64,000 bases of DNA from Fragum whitleyi. Lineage: Eukaryota; Mollusca; Bivalvia; Cardiida; Cardiidae. A program made the position numbers and the translations under genes. The stretch is taken from the NCBI GenBank assembly GCA_948146395.1, contig OX411559.1, forward strand, positions 26,123,968-26,187,967. The letters run 5' to 3'. The notes under the pieces were generated by a model. It searched no databases, was not told the origin of the DNA, and worked only from the letters and a program-made list of their open reading frames with translations. Of the stretch, positions 47,001 to 54,409 are shown one piece after another. How positions within the stretch are numbered: position 1 is the stretch's first letter; each line of letters opens with the position of its first letter.

Positions 47001-50000
47001 TCAATAAGTTGTTATAAATAACAACTTATTAATATCATCTTTTATTTTCATACATTTATTTGAATTTAAAATTTGGGAATATTCTCAGTTGAGCCTGAGA
47101 TCTAGAGAAGTTTTATAACCTTGGGCCAAGATAGACTATGTGTGTGACATTTTCAACAATTTGAAATAATTGTGAGGTACAATCATTGGGTATCGTAGAC
47201 AGCCTAATACTGTAAATATAAAGTTACCTGATGGTCTGGAGATACTTTGAGACCTTATCTAACTACAAAACGCATACTGAAGACTTAGGTCAGACTGTGC
47301 GGATGCACAGGCTGTTCAGAGTCTTTGTTCTGCACATATTTGAAATTGTTGGGAATCTCACCAACAGACTGAATTGGATTGATAATGTGTGTGACATTTC
47401 CAACAAATTTAATGTATGAGATGAAGAGAGTATTTGATGATTTCATGGAGGTATTGAACTGAAAACCTAACCACACTGTATGAATAGGTAAAGAATATTC
47501 ATACAAGAGTGTTATTCGGTTTTTACAGTTTTGGATTGGCCGGTTATGCAATATATTTAAAATTTGATCCGTATTTTAATAAAGAAAAGGTATGCAGGAT
47601 TCTTGGACCCACCACTTTTTACTAATGGCTTATTAATTTTGCATATTGCACAATAAAATCTGAGATTTTTAGCTCACCTGAGCACATCGTGCTCAAGGTG
47701 AGCTTTTATGATATTTGAATGTCTGTTGTCTGTTGCCGTCATTTGTCTTGTGTCGTCTGTTGACTGTGGTCAGATGTCAACAATTTAGAGGCCACAAATA
47801 TTGTCCAATTTTCATGAAACTTGGTTAGAATTTTTTGTGAGCTCACAAGGATGAACCCTATTGAAAATGGGTGCCATATCATTGGAAAGGGGCCTTAATG
47901 ACAAATTTCTCGTTTACACTCTAGAGGCCAGAAATAATGGCCAATCTTCATCAAACTTAGTCAGAATGTTTATCAGGTCACAATGATGATCCCTATTGAA
48001 AATGGGAAGGTCCTGTGCCATATCATGGGAAAAGGGGCCTTAATCATAATTTTCTTATTTACACTCAAGAGGCCACAAATATGGTACCAATCTTCATGAA
48101 ACTTGGTCAGAATGTTTTTCAGGTCACAAGGTTGAACCCTTCTGAAAAAGGATCAAATGTTGCCATATCATGGAAAAATTGGCCTTAATGACAGTCTTAG
48201 AGGCCAAATCATAAAAGTATAATTATGACCTTTGCTGTAAAATTTGCTTATAATTAAATAAGACAAAGATAGGAAGGTGATTGATATAGGACCATCATGG
48301 ACCCCTTGTATATGTAAAGGAATGAAAAATTGGCCATTGACCTATTTCAATAGCCCATCATGACTTTGGTCCAGAAATATCCTTGAATAATCCACAGCGA
48401 TGAGGGTTTTAAGTTGTGTACTAGAGAGATTTTCAATATTCAATATAAGTACTAAATGTTGGAATAGAAAACATTTGAGAATTTTTTTTTATCTCAAAAT
48501 TTTCTATACTTGTTTGTCTGTATCATGGAAAAATATGCACTGGTAAGGCAATATATATCTTCATCACAGAAAAAGTGCTTGTGTTTCAAATTAAAAATAA
48601 CTCAAAATTTTGACGACTAAATATTTTAATCAGACAAGCGAAATTAATCATCAAACTGTCCAAAAATAAGTCAGATGATTTCTTATACTGTATTTGTCCT
48701 GTTAATTAACAGAGCAAAAGATGAGGGAGCGTTTAACAGAGAGAGTTCAGCAGTTATCAAGTTAAACAATCAGACAGTCATGTATCTACGTGAAGTGACC
48801 AAATACCTCGCTTTAGTCTGTATACTCAGGGAGGATAGTTTTGAAAGACAAGGTTTGTGACCAAATATCTGTTGATTGTATGTTAGTGACCAAATATCTG
48901 TTGATTGTATGTTAATGACCAAATATCTGTTGATTGTATGTTAATGACCAAATATCTGTTGATTGTATGTTTGTGACCAAATATCTGTTGATTGTATGTT
49001 TATGACCAAATACTTCACATAAGTGACTAAATACTAAACATATTTACTTGTATCTACGAGAAGTGACTAAATACCTAGCGTAAGTCTGTATACTCAGGGA
49101 GGATAAATTGAAACACAAGGTTAGTGACCAAATATCTGTTGATTGTATGTTTATGACCAAATACTTCACATAAGTATATTTATCTGAGAGAAGTAATTCA
49201 ATGCTTCACATAAGTACATGTGTCTTTAAGAAGTGACTCAATACTTCACAGTAGTACATGTATCTTTGAGAAGTGACTAAATACCTGGCTTTAGTCTGTA
49301 TACTCAGGGACTAATTTACTAATTCCAGTCTATCTTGACTGAGTGACCAGGTTTATTTTTTGAACATTTTCAAAATCTTCTTCTTTAGATATAAATACCC
49401 TTAAAGGTAGATATTATTGGTAAAAAAATAATTGTGAATGAAGCCTATGTTTTTAGCTCACCTGAGCACGAAGTGCTCAAGGTGAGCTGTTGGGATCGTA
49501 GAATGTCCGTCGTCCGTCGTCAGTCGTCCGTCGTGCGACGTGCGTCGTGCGTCGTCCACAATTTCTTAAAACATCTTCTCCTCCTAAACCAGTGGGCCAA
49601 TCTTAATGAAACTTGGCAGGGATGTTCCTTGGGTCAAGCTCTACCAAAGTTGTTCAAATAAATGAAATCCACCCTTAACTTTCCCTTTACCCTAAACAAA
49701 AAGGGTGAAAATATGAAAATCTTTAAAAATCTTCTTCTCTGAAACCAGAAGGCAGACAGCTTTCATATTTGGTATGTAGCATCATCTAGTGGACCTCTAC
49801 CAAGTTTGTTCATATCAAGACCCTGGGGTCATATTTGGGCTTTGCCCGGGCCCAACCCTTTTTACATAGAATCAAAGAGCGAAAATCTTTAAAAATCTTC
49901 TTCTCTGTAACCAGATGGCAGACAGCTTAAATATTTGGTGTGTAGCATCACCTAGTGGGCCTCTACCAAGTTTGTTCATAACAAGACCCTTGGGTCATAT

Positions 50001-52189
50001 TTGGGCTTTGCACGGGTGCATCCCTTTATCTCTTATGAGCACGAAGGGTAAAAAAATGAAAATCTTCAAAAATCTTCCTCTCTGAAACCAGAAGGCAGAC
50101 AGCTTTCATATTTGGTATGTAGCATCATCTAGTGGACCTCTTCCAAGTTTGTTCATATCAAGACCCTGGGGTCATGTTTGGGCTTTGTCCGGGCCCAACC
50201 CTTTTTACATAGAATCAAAGAGCGAAAATCTTTTAAAATCTTCTTTAATCGAAACCAGAGGGCACACTGCTTTCATTTTTGGTACATAGCATCATCTTGT
50301 GGGCCCCTACCAAGTTTGTTCATATCAAGACCCTTGGGTCATATTTGGGCTCCACCCGGGCGCATCCCTTTCAGCTCATCTGAGCAAGATGGTTGAATAT
50401 GGGAAAACCTTCAAAAATCTTCTTCTCTGAAACCAGAAGGCAGACAGCTTTCATATTTTGAATGTAGCATCATCTTATGGACCTCTTCCAAGTTTGTTCA
50501 TATCAAGACCCTGGGGTCACTTTTGGGGTCCACCCGGGTGCATCCCTTTTTACATAGAATCAAAGAGCAAAAAGGTATATCTGTCTTGCTCTTCGCTGAA
50601 AACGTTCCATGGTATTGATCTTAGGTAATTATTTTCTTTTTGACATCTGCCTATCTAATTAATGTGATGTCCCAGGGGTCATAGAGACTCAGGTGAGCGA
50701 TCTAGGACCATCTTGGTCCTCTTGTTAAAACTTGTTAGAATTGTCTCAATGAGACTATCTTATTGAGGTTTAACAACTTAGGATAATTGAGAAATTTACA
50801 ATGACATACGTATTCAATCAAAATTATGTTTCTAATTTGTAAATTAATCATGTACTAAGGGACCATTCTCTTTAACGACAGCTTTTTGGTCGTACAGTAA
50901 GTGGTTGTTTAATACACATTTTACTTTACTTTAAAGTAAAATTTTAATCACCAGACTAGTCTTTTATCTTTAAATAGTGAACAGATAATTCTACAATCAA
51001 AACTGTGTGAGCGGTCACCTGAGAATAGCGGTAAAACTGTTGTATACCGCCAGCTCAGGTCCGCCCGCGCAAATTTGCTCTATAAAGTTACTGTGAATAG
51101 GGGCAATCTGTCGTAAGTGGCCAGCAGTCACCTCCAATTGTCTGAATTGCACCCATTGTATATCACCTTAAGTGGTCACCCGAGTCATCATGACAATTGA
51201 CTGGCTGATTAATGAAAAATGGATAACGCGTCTGTAGTAATAAGAATGTAACCATCATTGAAATGCCAAATTTTGTACTATGGCAATTTGCTCTGGTATT
51301 TAATTGACCATGGACAAGTGACCTAGAAAAATGTACTCTCTAGCAATCGGAAAAGCTCATGTTGGACAAATCCACGCCCCTGTATCAGGGGTCTACTACC
51401 TGAAATGTATGCCTGATTGTGAACTGTGACATTAAGTCCATGCTTTCTATCTAGCTCATAGTAAAGACAAATCAGATTGTGAAGATGCACAGGCTGATCA
51501 GAATCTTAACCCTTGTCATGCTGAATAAAAAAATTACAAAATCAAAGTGCAGAAAGCACTGGATGCCCTTATTGTTAATCTGTATTTATTTTGAAAATAA
51601 ATTTCTTAAACTTTTCTGGTTCCAAAAAGGAAAAATAGCTGGTATAGATAAGGATAAGACTGCACATATGAGCAGGCTGATCTTTGTCTGTACCTCCTTT
51701 CAAGGTAGGATAATTCCTGGTTCAGCATGACAAGGGTAAAGGAAGTGGACACGTAATAGTTCCACAACATTTCGGAACTCATGTTCTCTTACAATGTTAA
51801 CCGAGGTTTCCCAATGAAAATCATTAGGAAACCTCGGTTAACACTGTGAAAGTTCATTTCTCCTGACATGTTGCAGAACTATTACGGGTCCACTACCTTT
51901 ATATTGAGCACACATGAAATTGTTTGGATATGCCATGCACAGATTCAAATTAATTTTTCTGAGGAAAATACAGCTGGTTGGAAATTTCAGCTCTTTGTCT
52001 CAATTCATGTATAAGACAATATTTTATTCTTGTCTCTTTTTATTGTATTTTTTTTCAGGTCTCATTGACTACAATTTTCTGTGTCTTCGACAAGCAATCC
52101 AGGACGTTTTTGAACTACGTAAGAAAAAGGAGCTGATGAATGGGGACGGAGCATTAAACGGTTTACCAGAAATAACCGACGCTCCATGA
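31950..52189 (+). CDS. RRAGC: RagC/RagD-type small GTPase (start exon not located)
   Basis: Nine GT-AG exons (31950-32095, 33581-33675, 35151-35284, 37116-37315, 40218-40332, 42647-42789, 46828-46860, 48713-48852, 52059-52189) join in frame to 378 residues plus stop; human RagC and RagD have about 400. Known role: partner of RagA/B on lysosomes, recruiting mTORC1 when amino acids are sufficient; held by Ragulator and regulated by folliculin. Numbered from the first visible residue: P-loop GLRRSGKS 46-53, G3 WDLPGH 93-98, G4 HKVD 156-159, G5 SIYD 197-200, C-terminal roadblock-like domain from about 231. The first visible exon opens in phase 0 with [11 protein letters not shown], so only a few N-terminal residues are missing. 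ATG TCT CAG at 31594-31602 followed by GT is a possible but weak first exon. RagC and RagD are vertebrate paralogues, so this is probably the single invertebrate RagC/D gene. Confidence 0.95.
32215..32405. mobile_element. Hairpin MITE, GTACTCATTGGA subfamily
   Basis: Imperfect palindrome: TTTGTACTCATTGGATTCGT and CAATTCCAATGGGTACCCAC. Shares AATGGGAAATAAATATTTTA and TCTTATCTGTAC with the copy at about 39405-39610. Lies in the RagC/D intron after the first visible exon. Confidence 0.65.
32452..32715 (+). repeat. AAGGGCGTAACTCCCATTA repeat family
   Basis: AAGGGAGTAACTACCATTAT through CTAGTAACGCC; internal ATTCACCAATGCTCAAATTA matches the other copies. Confidence 0.75.
33144..33183. repeat. Short perfect hairpin
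   Basis: TGTACTAAGTGTATATAC and GTATATACACTTAGTACA flank a 3-nt loop in a RagC/D intron. Confidence 0.85.
33581..33675 (+). CDS. RRAGC: RagC/D exon: P-loop and switch I
   Basis: 95 nt, acceptor TTACAG, donor G|GTCAGT. Encodes [20 protein letters not shown] and then FLESTSKI, with the P-loop lysine/serine and the switch I threonine. Confidence 0.94.
33778..34145. mobile_element. MITE, TTTGACCCC family, best copy
   Basis: Ends GCAGGGCTCGTGTTTGACCC and AACATTAGCATGAGCCCTG; includes a palindrome TTTGACCCCTACAAATTC / GAATTTGTAGGGGTCAAA. Confidence 0.8.
35151..35284 (+). CDS. RRAGC: RagC/D exon: G3/switch II
   Basis: 134 nt, acceptor CTTACAG, donor CAG|GTTGGT. Encodes [20 protein letters not shown], then [10 protein letters not shown]. 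The family motif is WDFPGQ; here it is WDLPGH, so the position equivalent to human RagC Gln120 is His. Confidence 0.94.
35303..36318 (+). mobile_element. Family B element with tandem array
   Basis: 5' hairpin GCTCCACTGGCTGAAAGCC, GTGCGTCCGTCTGTGCGTCA short repeat, then about five units of about 165 bp (core TTATATAGTGGAAACTTTGA; ATGGATATCAACCAAATTT), ending CAAGCCATTCATAGCTTTCT. It starts 19 bp after the RagC/D exon that ends at 35284, so it lies almost on the splice donor. Confidence 0.88.
36712..37065. mobile_element. Hairpin MITE, CCTATGTTGTT family, best copy
   Basis: Centre ATCCTATGTTGTTAAAAC...ATAACAACATAGGAT encloses the small palindrome AATCGTCTCCATGAGACGAT. Outer arms carry TTAAGCGACC and its complement GGTCGCTTAA. 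Ends 50 bp before the RagC/D exon at 37116. Confidence 0.85.
37116..37315 (+). CDS. RRAGC: RagC/D exon: G4 HKVD
   Basis: 200 nt, acceptor CTTTAG, donor AG|GTAAGG. Encodes [20 protein letters not shown], then [24 protein letters not shown] is the Rag base-recognition motif. Confidence 0.95.
37325..37665. mobile_element. Diverged MITE related to the GGACTCCTT family
   Basis: Shares the GAAGAAATTGCTTG...GCAATTTCTTTTTTTCACAA palindrome with 14742-15158. The ends are weak. It follows the RagC/D exon ending at 37315. Confidence 0.55.
37696..37980. repeat. Three 95-bp tandem repeats, each with a palindrome
   Basis: Units start at 37696, 37791 and 37886 (AGTGATCTATATAAATGAGT). Each contains AATAAAGTGTAGACACTTTATT, extended by ATAAAC/GTTTAT in units 2 and 3. 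Units 2 and 3 appear identical; unit 1 differs by a few bases. The near-identity implies recent amplification or an assembly duplication. Confidence 0.92.
37981..40217. other. RagC/D intron, mostly unrecognised
   Basis: Apart from the MITE at 39405-39610 and weak ACTTGTCCACAGACAA pieces (39768 and 40030), possibly an old MITE, no feature is supported. Confidence 0.5.
39405..39610. mobile_element. Hairpin MITE, GTACTCATTGGA subfamily
   Basis: TATTGTGGGTACGCATTTGA pairs imperfectly with AATGAGTACCCCCAACATAG; flanks match 32215-32405. Confidence 0.6.
40218..40332 (+). CDS. RRAGC: RagC/D exon: end of G domain
   Basis: 115 nt, acceptor TTTTCAG, donor TCA|GTAAGT. Encodes [20 protein letters not shown] and then [17 protein letters not shown], spanning the G5-like SIYD and the linker into the C-terminal domain. 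Confidence 0.95.
41130..41230. mobile_element. Hairpin MITE, GTACTCATTGGA subfamily
   Basis: TGTTGGTACTCATCGGAGTT against ACAATTCCAATGAGTATCCA, centred on GTCTTGTTAAGAC. Confidence 0.65.
41330..41575. mobile_element. MITE, AGGTTATAAAACTTTTC family
   Basis: Inverted ends AGGTTATAAAACTTTTCTTG and AAGAGTTTTATAACCTAGGG; centre AAGTTGTTATAAATAACAACTT is a perfect palindrome. Confidence 0.85.
41705..41820. mobile_element. Partial MITE, AACCCTTGTCATGCTGAA family
   Basis: CAGACTGTGCAGACTGAGCT and the degraded end ACAACATAATAAGGGTT. Confidence 0.5.
41848..41918. repeat. Hairpin, 24 of 25 bp paired
   Basis: AGTGCAAAACAGTTGTAACT(GCC) pairs with GGCAGTTACAACTGTTTTGCA and a loop of about 10 nt. Size resembles a miRNA precursor, but the near-perfect arms fit a young palindromic MITE better. 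Confidence 0.8.
42026..42531 (+). mobile_element. tRNA-derived SINE interrupted by a second SINE
   Basis: Head and body 42026-42211 (ACCATCATAGCGCAGTTGGT), resuming at 42434 (CCAGGAATCCATTGATAGGT) and ending in GTAAAACCCGATTC and (CAAA)n. The break is filled by an opposite-strand SINE at 42217-42428. Confidence 0.85.
42217..42428 (-). mobile_element. Nested SINE lacking its tRNA head
   Basis: Minus-strand SINE body and tail only, starting at CATTCTTTCCGACCATTTGT, so 5' truncated as expected of interrupted target-primed insertion. It is flanked by AAATT at 42212-42216 and 42429-42433, duplicated from the host SINE. Confidence 0.8.
42647..42789 (+). CDS. RRAGC: RagC/D exon: C-terminal domain, first part
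   Basis: 143 nt, acceptor TTTTAG, donor GG|GTAAGT. Encodes [20 protein letters not shown] and [20 protein letters not shown], near-identical to human RagC; this roadblock-like region heterodimerises with RagA/B and contacts Ragulator. Confidence 0.95.
42846..43108 (+). mobile_element. Family F element, single unit
   Basis: 5' CAGGGGCATATTGTTTTACT, CTGTCTGTCTGTCTGTCTGT, one unit with CAAGGTCATCTGTCAAGGTC, 3' TGTTTCACAAACACATCTT. It begins about 55 bp after the RagC/D exon that ends at 42789. Confidence 0.8.
43110..44944. other. RagC/D intron, nothing firmly recognised
   Basis: A segment near 43890-44110 (GACAGAATGCAGTGCGCAAG) resembles 59220-59350 (GCAGAATGCAGTGCACAAGA), suggesting a low-copy unnamed repeat. 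Confidence 0.5.
44945..45080. mobile_element. Palindromic MITE, AAGTGCCTATAA family
   Basis: ACTATTGAAAGTGCCTATAA against TTATAAGCACTTACAAAATT. Same family as 52310-52390 and 52480-52570. Confidence 0.7.
45470..45867. mobile_element. MITE, ACTTGTCCATGGACAAGT family
   Basis: Subterminal CCACTTGTCTGTGGACAAGT and ACTTGTTCATGGACAAGT; central palindrome AACATTGTCTTAATGAAGAA / TTCTTCATTAAAAACAATGT. A SINE follows immediately. Confidence 0.75.
45868..46112 (+). mobile_element. SINE, 5' truncated
   Basis: Begins within the tRNA head (CTGCGGTTGGATCCCAGATG), then body, AGCGGCGTTAAACTCCATTT and AATCAATCA tail. It directly abuts an ACTTGTCC-type MITE on its left. Confidence 0.8.
46170..46565. mobile_element. 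MITE, ACTTGTCCATGGACAAGT family
   Basis: CCACTTGTCCATGGACAAGA and CTTGCCCATGGACAAGTGG; central palindrome partly deleted (CAGCATTTTTTTCATAAAAA). A SINE follows immediately, as at 45868. Confidence 0.75.
46566..46795 (+). mobile_element. SINE, 5' truncated, second in tandem arrangement
   Basis: Starts CCTGCCGTTCGATCCAAGAC and ends CCAATCAATCAAC. As at 45868, it is joined to the right end of an ACTTGTCC-type MITE, so the MITE+SINE pair appears twice in 1.3 kb. Confidence 0.8.
46828..46860 (+). CDS. RRAGC: RagC/D 33-nt microexon
   Basis: 33 nt, acceptor CTTTACAG, donor CAG|GTAATT. It adds 11 residues with core [10 protein letters not shown]. It enters with 1 nt and leaves with 2 nt, so skipping it keeps frame and joins CIYG directly to AKDEGAFN. 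No equivalent sequence is obvious in human RagC, so a cassette exon is plausible. Confidence 0.75.
46885..47130. mobile_element. MITE, AGGTTATAAAACTTTTC family
   Basis: Same centre (AATAAGTTGTTATAAATAACAACTTATT region near 47000-47030) and ends (GAGGTTAAAAAGCTTTTCTC; GAAGTTTTATAACCTTGGGC). It starts about 25 bp after the RagC/D microexon. Confidence 0.85.
47145..47415. mobile_element. MITE, TGTGCGGATGCACA family
   Basis: TTTTCAACAATTTGAAATAA near the left and ATATTTGAAATTGTTGGGAA near the right are inverted; core GACTGTGCGGATGCACAGGC. Confidence 0.75.
47672..48230 (+). mobile_element. Family A element, 3' truncated
   Basis: Hairpin GCTCACCTGAGCACATCGTG, CTGTTG/GTCGTC short repeat, then about three units of a different tandem repeat (core AGAGGCCACAAATA). 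Shares only its 5' end with other family A copies, so the interior is a swapped module. Confidence 0.75.
48713..48852 (+). CDS. RRAGC: RagC/D exon 8
   Basis: 140 nt, acceptor TTAACAG, donor G|GTTTGT. Encodes [20 protein letters not shown] and [14 protein letters not shown]. Its 3' half is echoed by decayed copies at 49049-49119 and 49257-49310, and a 29-bp array begins 5 bp after the exon. Confidence 0.95.
48857..49010 (+). repeat. 29-bp tandem array next to RagC/D exon 8
   Basis: Five near-identical units start at 48857, 48886, 48915, 48944 and 48973, with a partial sixth at 49002. Unit core: TGACCAAATATCTGTTGATT. The first unit starts 5 bp after the exon. The core resembles the exon's own GTGACCAAATACCTC, so the array may derive from exon sequence. 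Confidence 0.9.
49049..49119 (+). pseudogene. Decayed partial copy of RagC/D exon 8
   Basis: Matches the 3' half of exon 8 (TATCTACGAGAAGTGACTAA; TCTGTATACTCAGGGAGGAT) with the same donor context (ACAAG|GTTAGT) and the same 29-bp repeat downstream. In the exon frame EVTKYLA is followed by TAA at 49081-49083, and no acceptor is present. Confidence 0.85.
49257..49310 (+). pseudogene. Second partial copy of RagC/D exon 8
   Basis: Encodes [13 protein letters not shown] without a stop, then breaks off at AGGGA where a hairpin MITE begins. Degraded intermediate copies lie between (about 49180-49256, AAGTGACTCAATACTTCACA). Confidence 0.8.
49311..50935. mobile_element. Hairpin MITE of the same family, split by a family A insertion
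   Basis: Left half 49311-49453 ends GAAGCCTATGTTTT. Right half 50725-50935 starts TTAAAACTTGTTAGAATTGT, contains GTCTCAATGAGAC, and ends in the GTAAGTGGTTGTTTAATAC outer arm. Confidence 0.85.
49454..50724 (+). mobile_element. Family A element inserted into a hairpin MITE
   Basis: Complete: hairpin at about 49455-49487, GTCCGTCGTCAGTCGTCCGT short repeat, units with CAGACAGCTTTCATATTTGG, 3' palindrome AGGACCATCTTGGTCCT then CTTG|TT. Both flanks belong to one interrupted MITE (49311-49453 and 50725-50935), which fixes the ends and places the insertion in a T-rich TT site. Confidence 0.9.
51505..51740. mobile_element. MITE, AACCCTTGTCATGCTGAA family
   Basis: Both ends present: TTAACCCTTGTCATGCTGAA and TTCAGCATGACAAGGGTAA; internal GACTGCACATATGAGCAGGC. 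Confidence 0.85.
51742..51898. mobile_element. Palindromic MITE, GTGGACACGTAATAGTTC family
   Basis: Ends GTGGACACGTAATAGTTCC and GAACTATTACGGGTCCAC; stem GTTAACCGAGGTTTCC / GGAAACCTCGGTTAAC. A partial relative is at 34792-34910 (GTTAACCAAGTTTCC / GAAACCTCTGTCAAC). Confidence 0.85.
52059..52189 (+). CDS. RRAGC: RagC/D last coding exon
   Basis: 131 nt, acceptor TTTTTCAG after a long pyrimidine tract. Encodes [20 protein letters not shown], then a short tail ending EITDAP and stop TGA at 52187-52189. The tail is shorter and less alanine/serine-rich than in human RagC. Confidence 0.95.
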
Positions 52190-52309
52190 CATTTGATATA
52201 GCTGTTTAACTTATATAGTAAAAGTGCTTAGAATTTTCAGTGCAATGTTATTTAGCGCTGTGTGCTAATAAATTACTGTTTACATACAGTATAAACCATA
52301 TTGATGAGT

Positions 52310-52390
52310 GAACTCAAAACTATTGTAAGTGCCTATATAATTATAGGCACTTAAAAAAGTGTTGCACTGACCCCTCAGTTTGTGGTATAT
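52310..52390. mobile_element. Palindromic MITE in RagC/D 3' UTR region
   Basis: AACTATTGTAAGTGCCTATA and TATAGGCACTTAAAAAAGTG form a hairpin 120 nt after the stop codon. Confidence 0.8.
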
Positions 52391-52479
52391 CATTCCCATA
52401 TCTTTGATTCTGTATGAAACACTTGATTTTTATGTCCATTGTAATATCTTGTTGGAAGGTATTTTTTTCATCATTGCCT

Positions 52480-52570
52480 TGTAAGTGTAAGACTATTGTA
52501 AGTGTCTTTAGACTTATAGACACTTACAACAGTATTGCCCTGACTGAAATGTGATGAAAATGATATACCT
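52480..52570. mobile_element. Second palindromic MITE in RagC/D 3' UTR region
   Basis: GACTATTGTAAGTGTCTTTA pairs with ATAGACACTTACAACAGTAT. Same family as the copy 100 bp before it. Confidence 0.8.
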
Positions 52571-52637
52571 TGTATCATGATATTGTGATGGAAATAAACT
52601 TATGTGTGTCATGCAAGAGATTGTCCACCAGGAATCA

Positions 52638-52915
52638 TAGGCGTAAATAGAATACTGAAATTTGTACGTACTCAAAAGGCAACCAACATAGCATAATCAT
52701 ATAGAATTAAAGCGATATGTGGACTGTGACAAAGGATTAATGTCCTCCACCCGCTCCCTATTACTATGATTCAAGCGTTGGTGAATTATCAAAACATTGT
52801 AACTAATAGGCTGTGGTTTCGATGTAATGATCATTCATCAAAGACATTTTTCAAAAGAAGATTTATTTAAATAACGCACTTGCATAATGTGTGTAATGGT
52901 ATTTATGCCCTTGGA
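52638..52915 (-). repeat. AAGGGCGTAACTCCCATTA repeat family, inverted
   Basis: ATCATAGGCGTAAATAG to GTGTAATGGTATTTATGCCC; internal TTCAAGCGTTGGTGAATTAT is the complement of the other copies. Confidence 0.75.
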
Positions 52916-53306
52916 TATCATATACTGTGTCTTTAGTTTTAAGCCGTGGTTTACATGTTACTCATAATAAGATGAAAAAGTCTCTGGTGTGTCTCAATTC
53001 TTGACCTATCTAACAGAAAGGGACTTTTTGAGTGCCACTATAGGAAAATCCTAACTTTAAACATTATCCTGCTAAGTTTGATTTTTTTTTCATTCCAATT
53101 GCCAAAATTTTGGAAATTTCAACCAGTGTAGATTAAGATTTTCACAAGATGATAAAGAGGAAAGCAGAGAGTGTAGATCAGTCTACATGTCTGAGCAGGC
53201 TGAAGTCTATAGTGTCCACCGAGGCTTTGTATATAATTTAAAAGTAGAAGATATAAGGTTTCTGATTAGGTTTGATGCAAGCTGCATAGCCACAGGAAAT
53301 GGAAAG

Positions 53307-53587
53307 GAGCCGCCGTCATAGGGCAGTTGGTAGTGCGTCAGACTGTCAATCTAGAGTTCGCGAGTTCGATCCCCAACGGCGGCATTCATTCTTTCAGACT
53401 ATTTGTCTCTCACAAATGGGTTGATAATCGTAGACCTATGTGAGATAGCGGCTGGAGGCTAGGAAAGAATGTGGTGGTTGTACTGGTGATAGAAATACCA
53501 GGAATCCATTGTTAGGTGCTCCAGCCTCCGCGATATAACTGAAATGATGTTGAAAGCGGCGTTAAACTCCATTCAATCAATCAATTT
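53307..53587 (+). mobile_element. tRNA-derived SINE, full length, with target duplication
   Basis: Well-preserved head (GCCGCCGTCATAGGGCAGTT; CGAGTTCGATCCCCAACGG), core GCGGCTGGAGGCTAGGAAAG and AATCAATCA tail. Flanked by AATGGAAAG at 53298-53306 and 53588-53596. Probably among the youngest copies here. Confidence 0.93.
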
Positions 53588-53861
53588 AATGGAAAGATTA
53601 AGTTTTAGTGGTAAATATAGATATGTGTATAGCGAAGAATGATAACTAAGCATTCAGAAAACCTATGCAAAACAAACAGGTTTTATTCTAGTCAGTCTTT
53701 TCAATCTGTTCAGACAGACCTCTTTTAGAGATATTCTCCTTCTGCAAGATGAATAGCCTCTTTTAGAGTGCCTGGGTTTGCAAACTGTTGGTATGTGTAC
53801 CAACTGATGTTATTCAATTGCAATAATTTTGAAAATGGTATTAAACCCCATACCAGGGATG

Positions 53862-54215
53862 TGGAAATACCGATTTTCTCCACTTGTCCATGGACAAGTA
53901 AGCGTTGATTTCCTACTTGTCCAGGATCAAAATGAACTTGTCCTTAAAAATGGATGTATAAATATTGAGAAAACATTGTTTTTAATGAAGAAAATGCTTT
54001 AAACCAGCATTTTCTTCAATAGAAAGAATGTTTTCTACCCTTTGATAGAAACATAAGGATTACTGTTCTTTTAGATCTATTTTGTACCATTCCAAGATTT
54101 GCGCTTGTATTTACTTGTCCACGGACAAGTGGTTCAGATACATGCACTTGCCTGTAAGTTGAAAATCCCGCGTCGGACAAGTCGGGCATGGGAATTCCAC
54201 ACCCCTACCCATACA
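53862..54215. mobile_element. MITE, ACTTGTCCATGGACAAGT family, inverted copy
   Basis: Ends AGGGATGTGGAAATACC and GGAATTCCACACCCCTAC; subterminal CACTTGTCCATGGACAAGTA; centre AACATTGTTTTTAATGAAGA. Confidence 0.8.
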
Positions 54216-54409
54216 AACACACCAACCGTTGTGAGATGACCTCCTATTGGTTCACATTTTCTAGAAGGAACTGAGAACTAACATGATTATGATCAGACTG
54301 TAAAGGGCTGATCTTAACCTTTTAAAATTGAATTGAGAAAAAAGAAATAAAGACAGTGTCTGATAGGGTTAATCCTTAACTGCACACTAAGGAGTGTATA
54401 TCTATTTTA

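Larger units (their letters stand above)
52267..52598 (+). promoter_or_regulatory. RagC/D 3' UTR polyadenylation signals
   Basis: AATAAA occurs at 52267-52272 (78 nt after the stop) and at 52593-52598. Two copies of a palindromic MITE lie between them, so use of the distal site would put two hairpins in the transcript. Confidence 0.5.
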
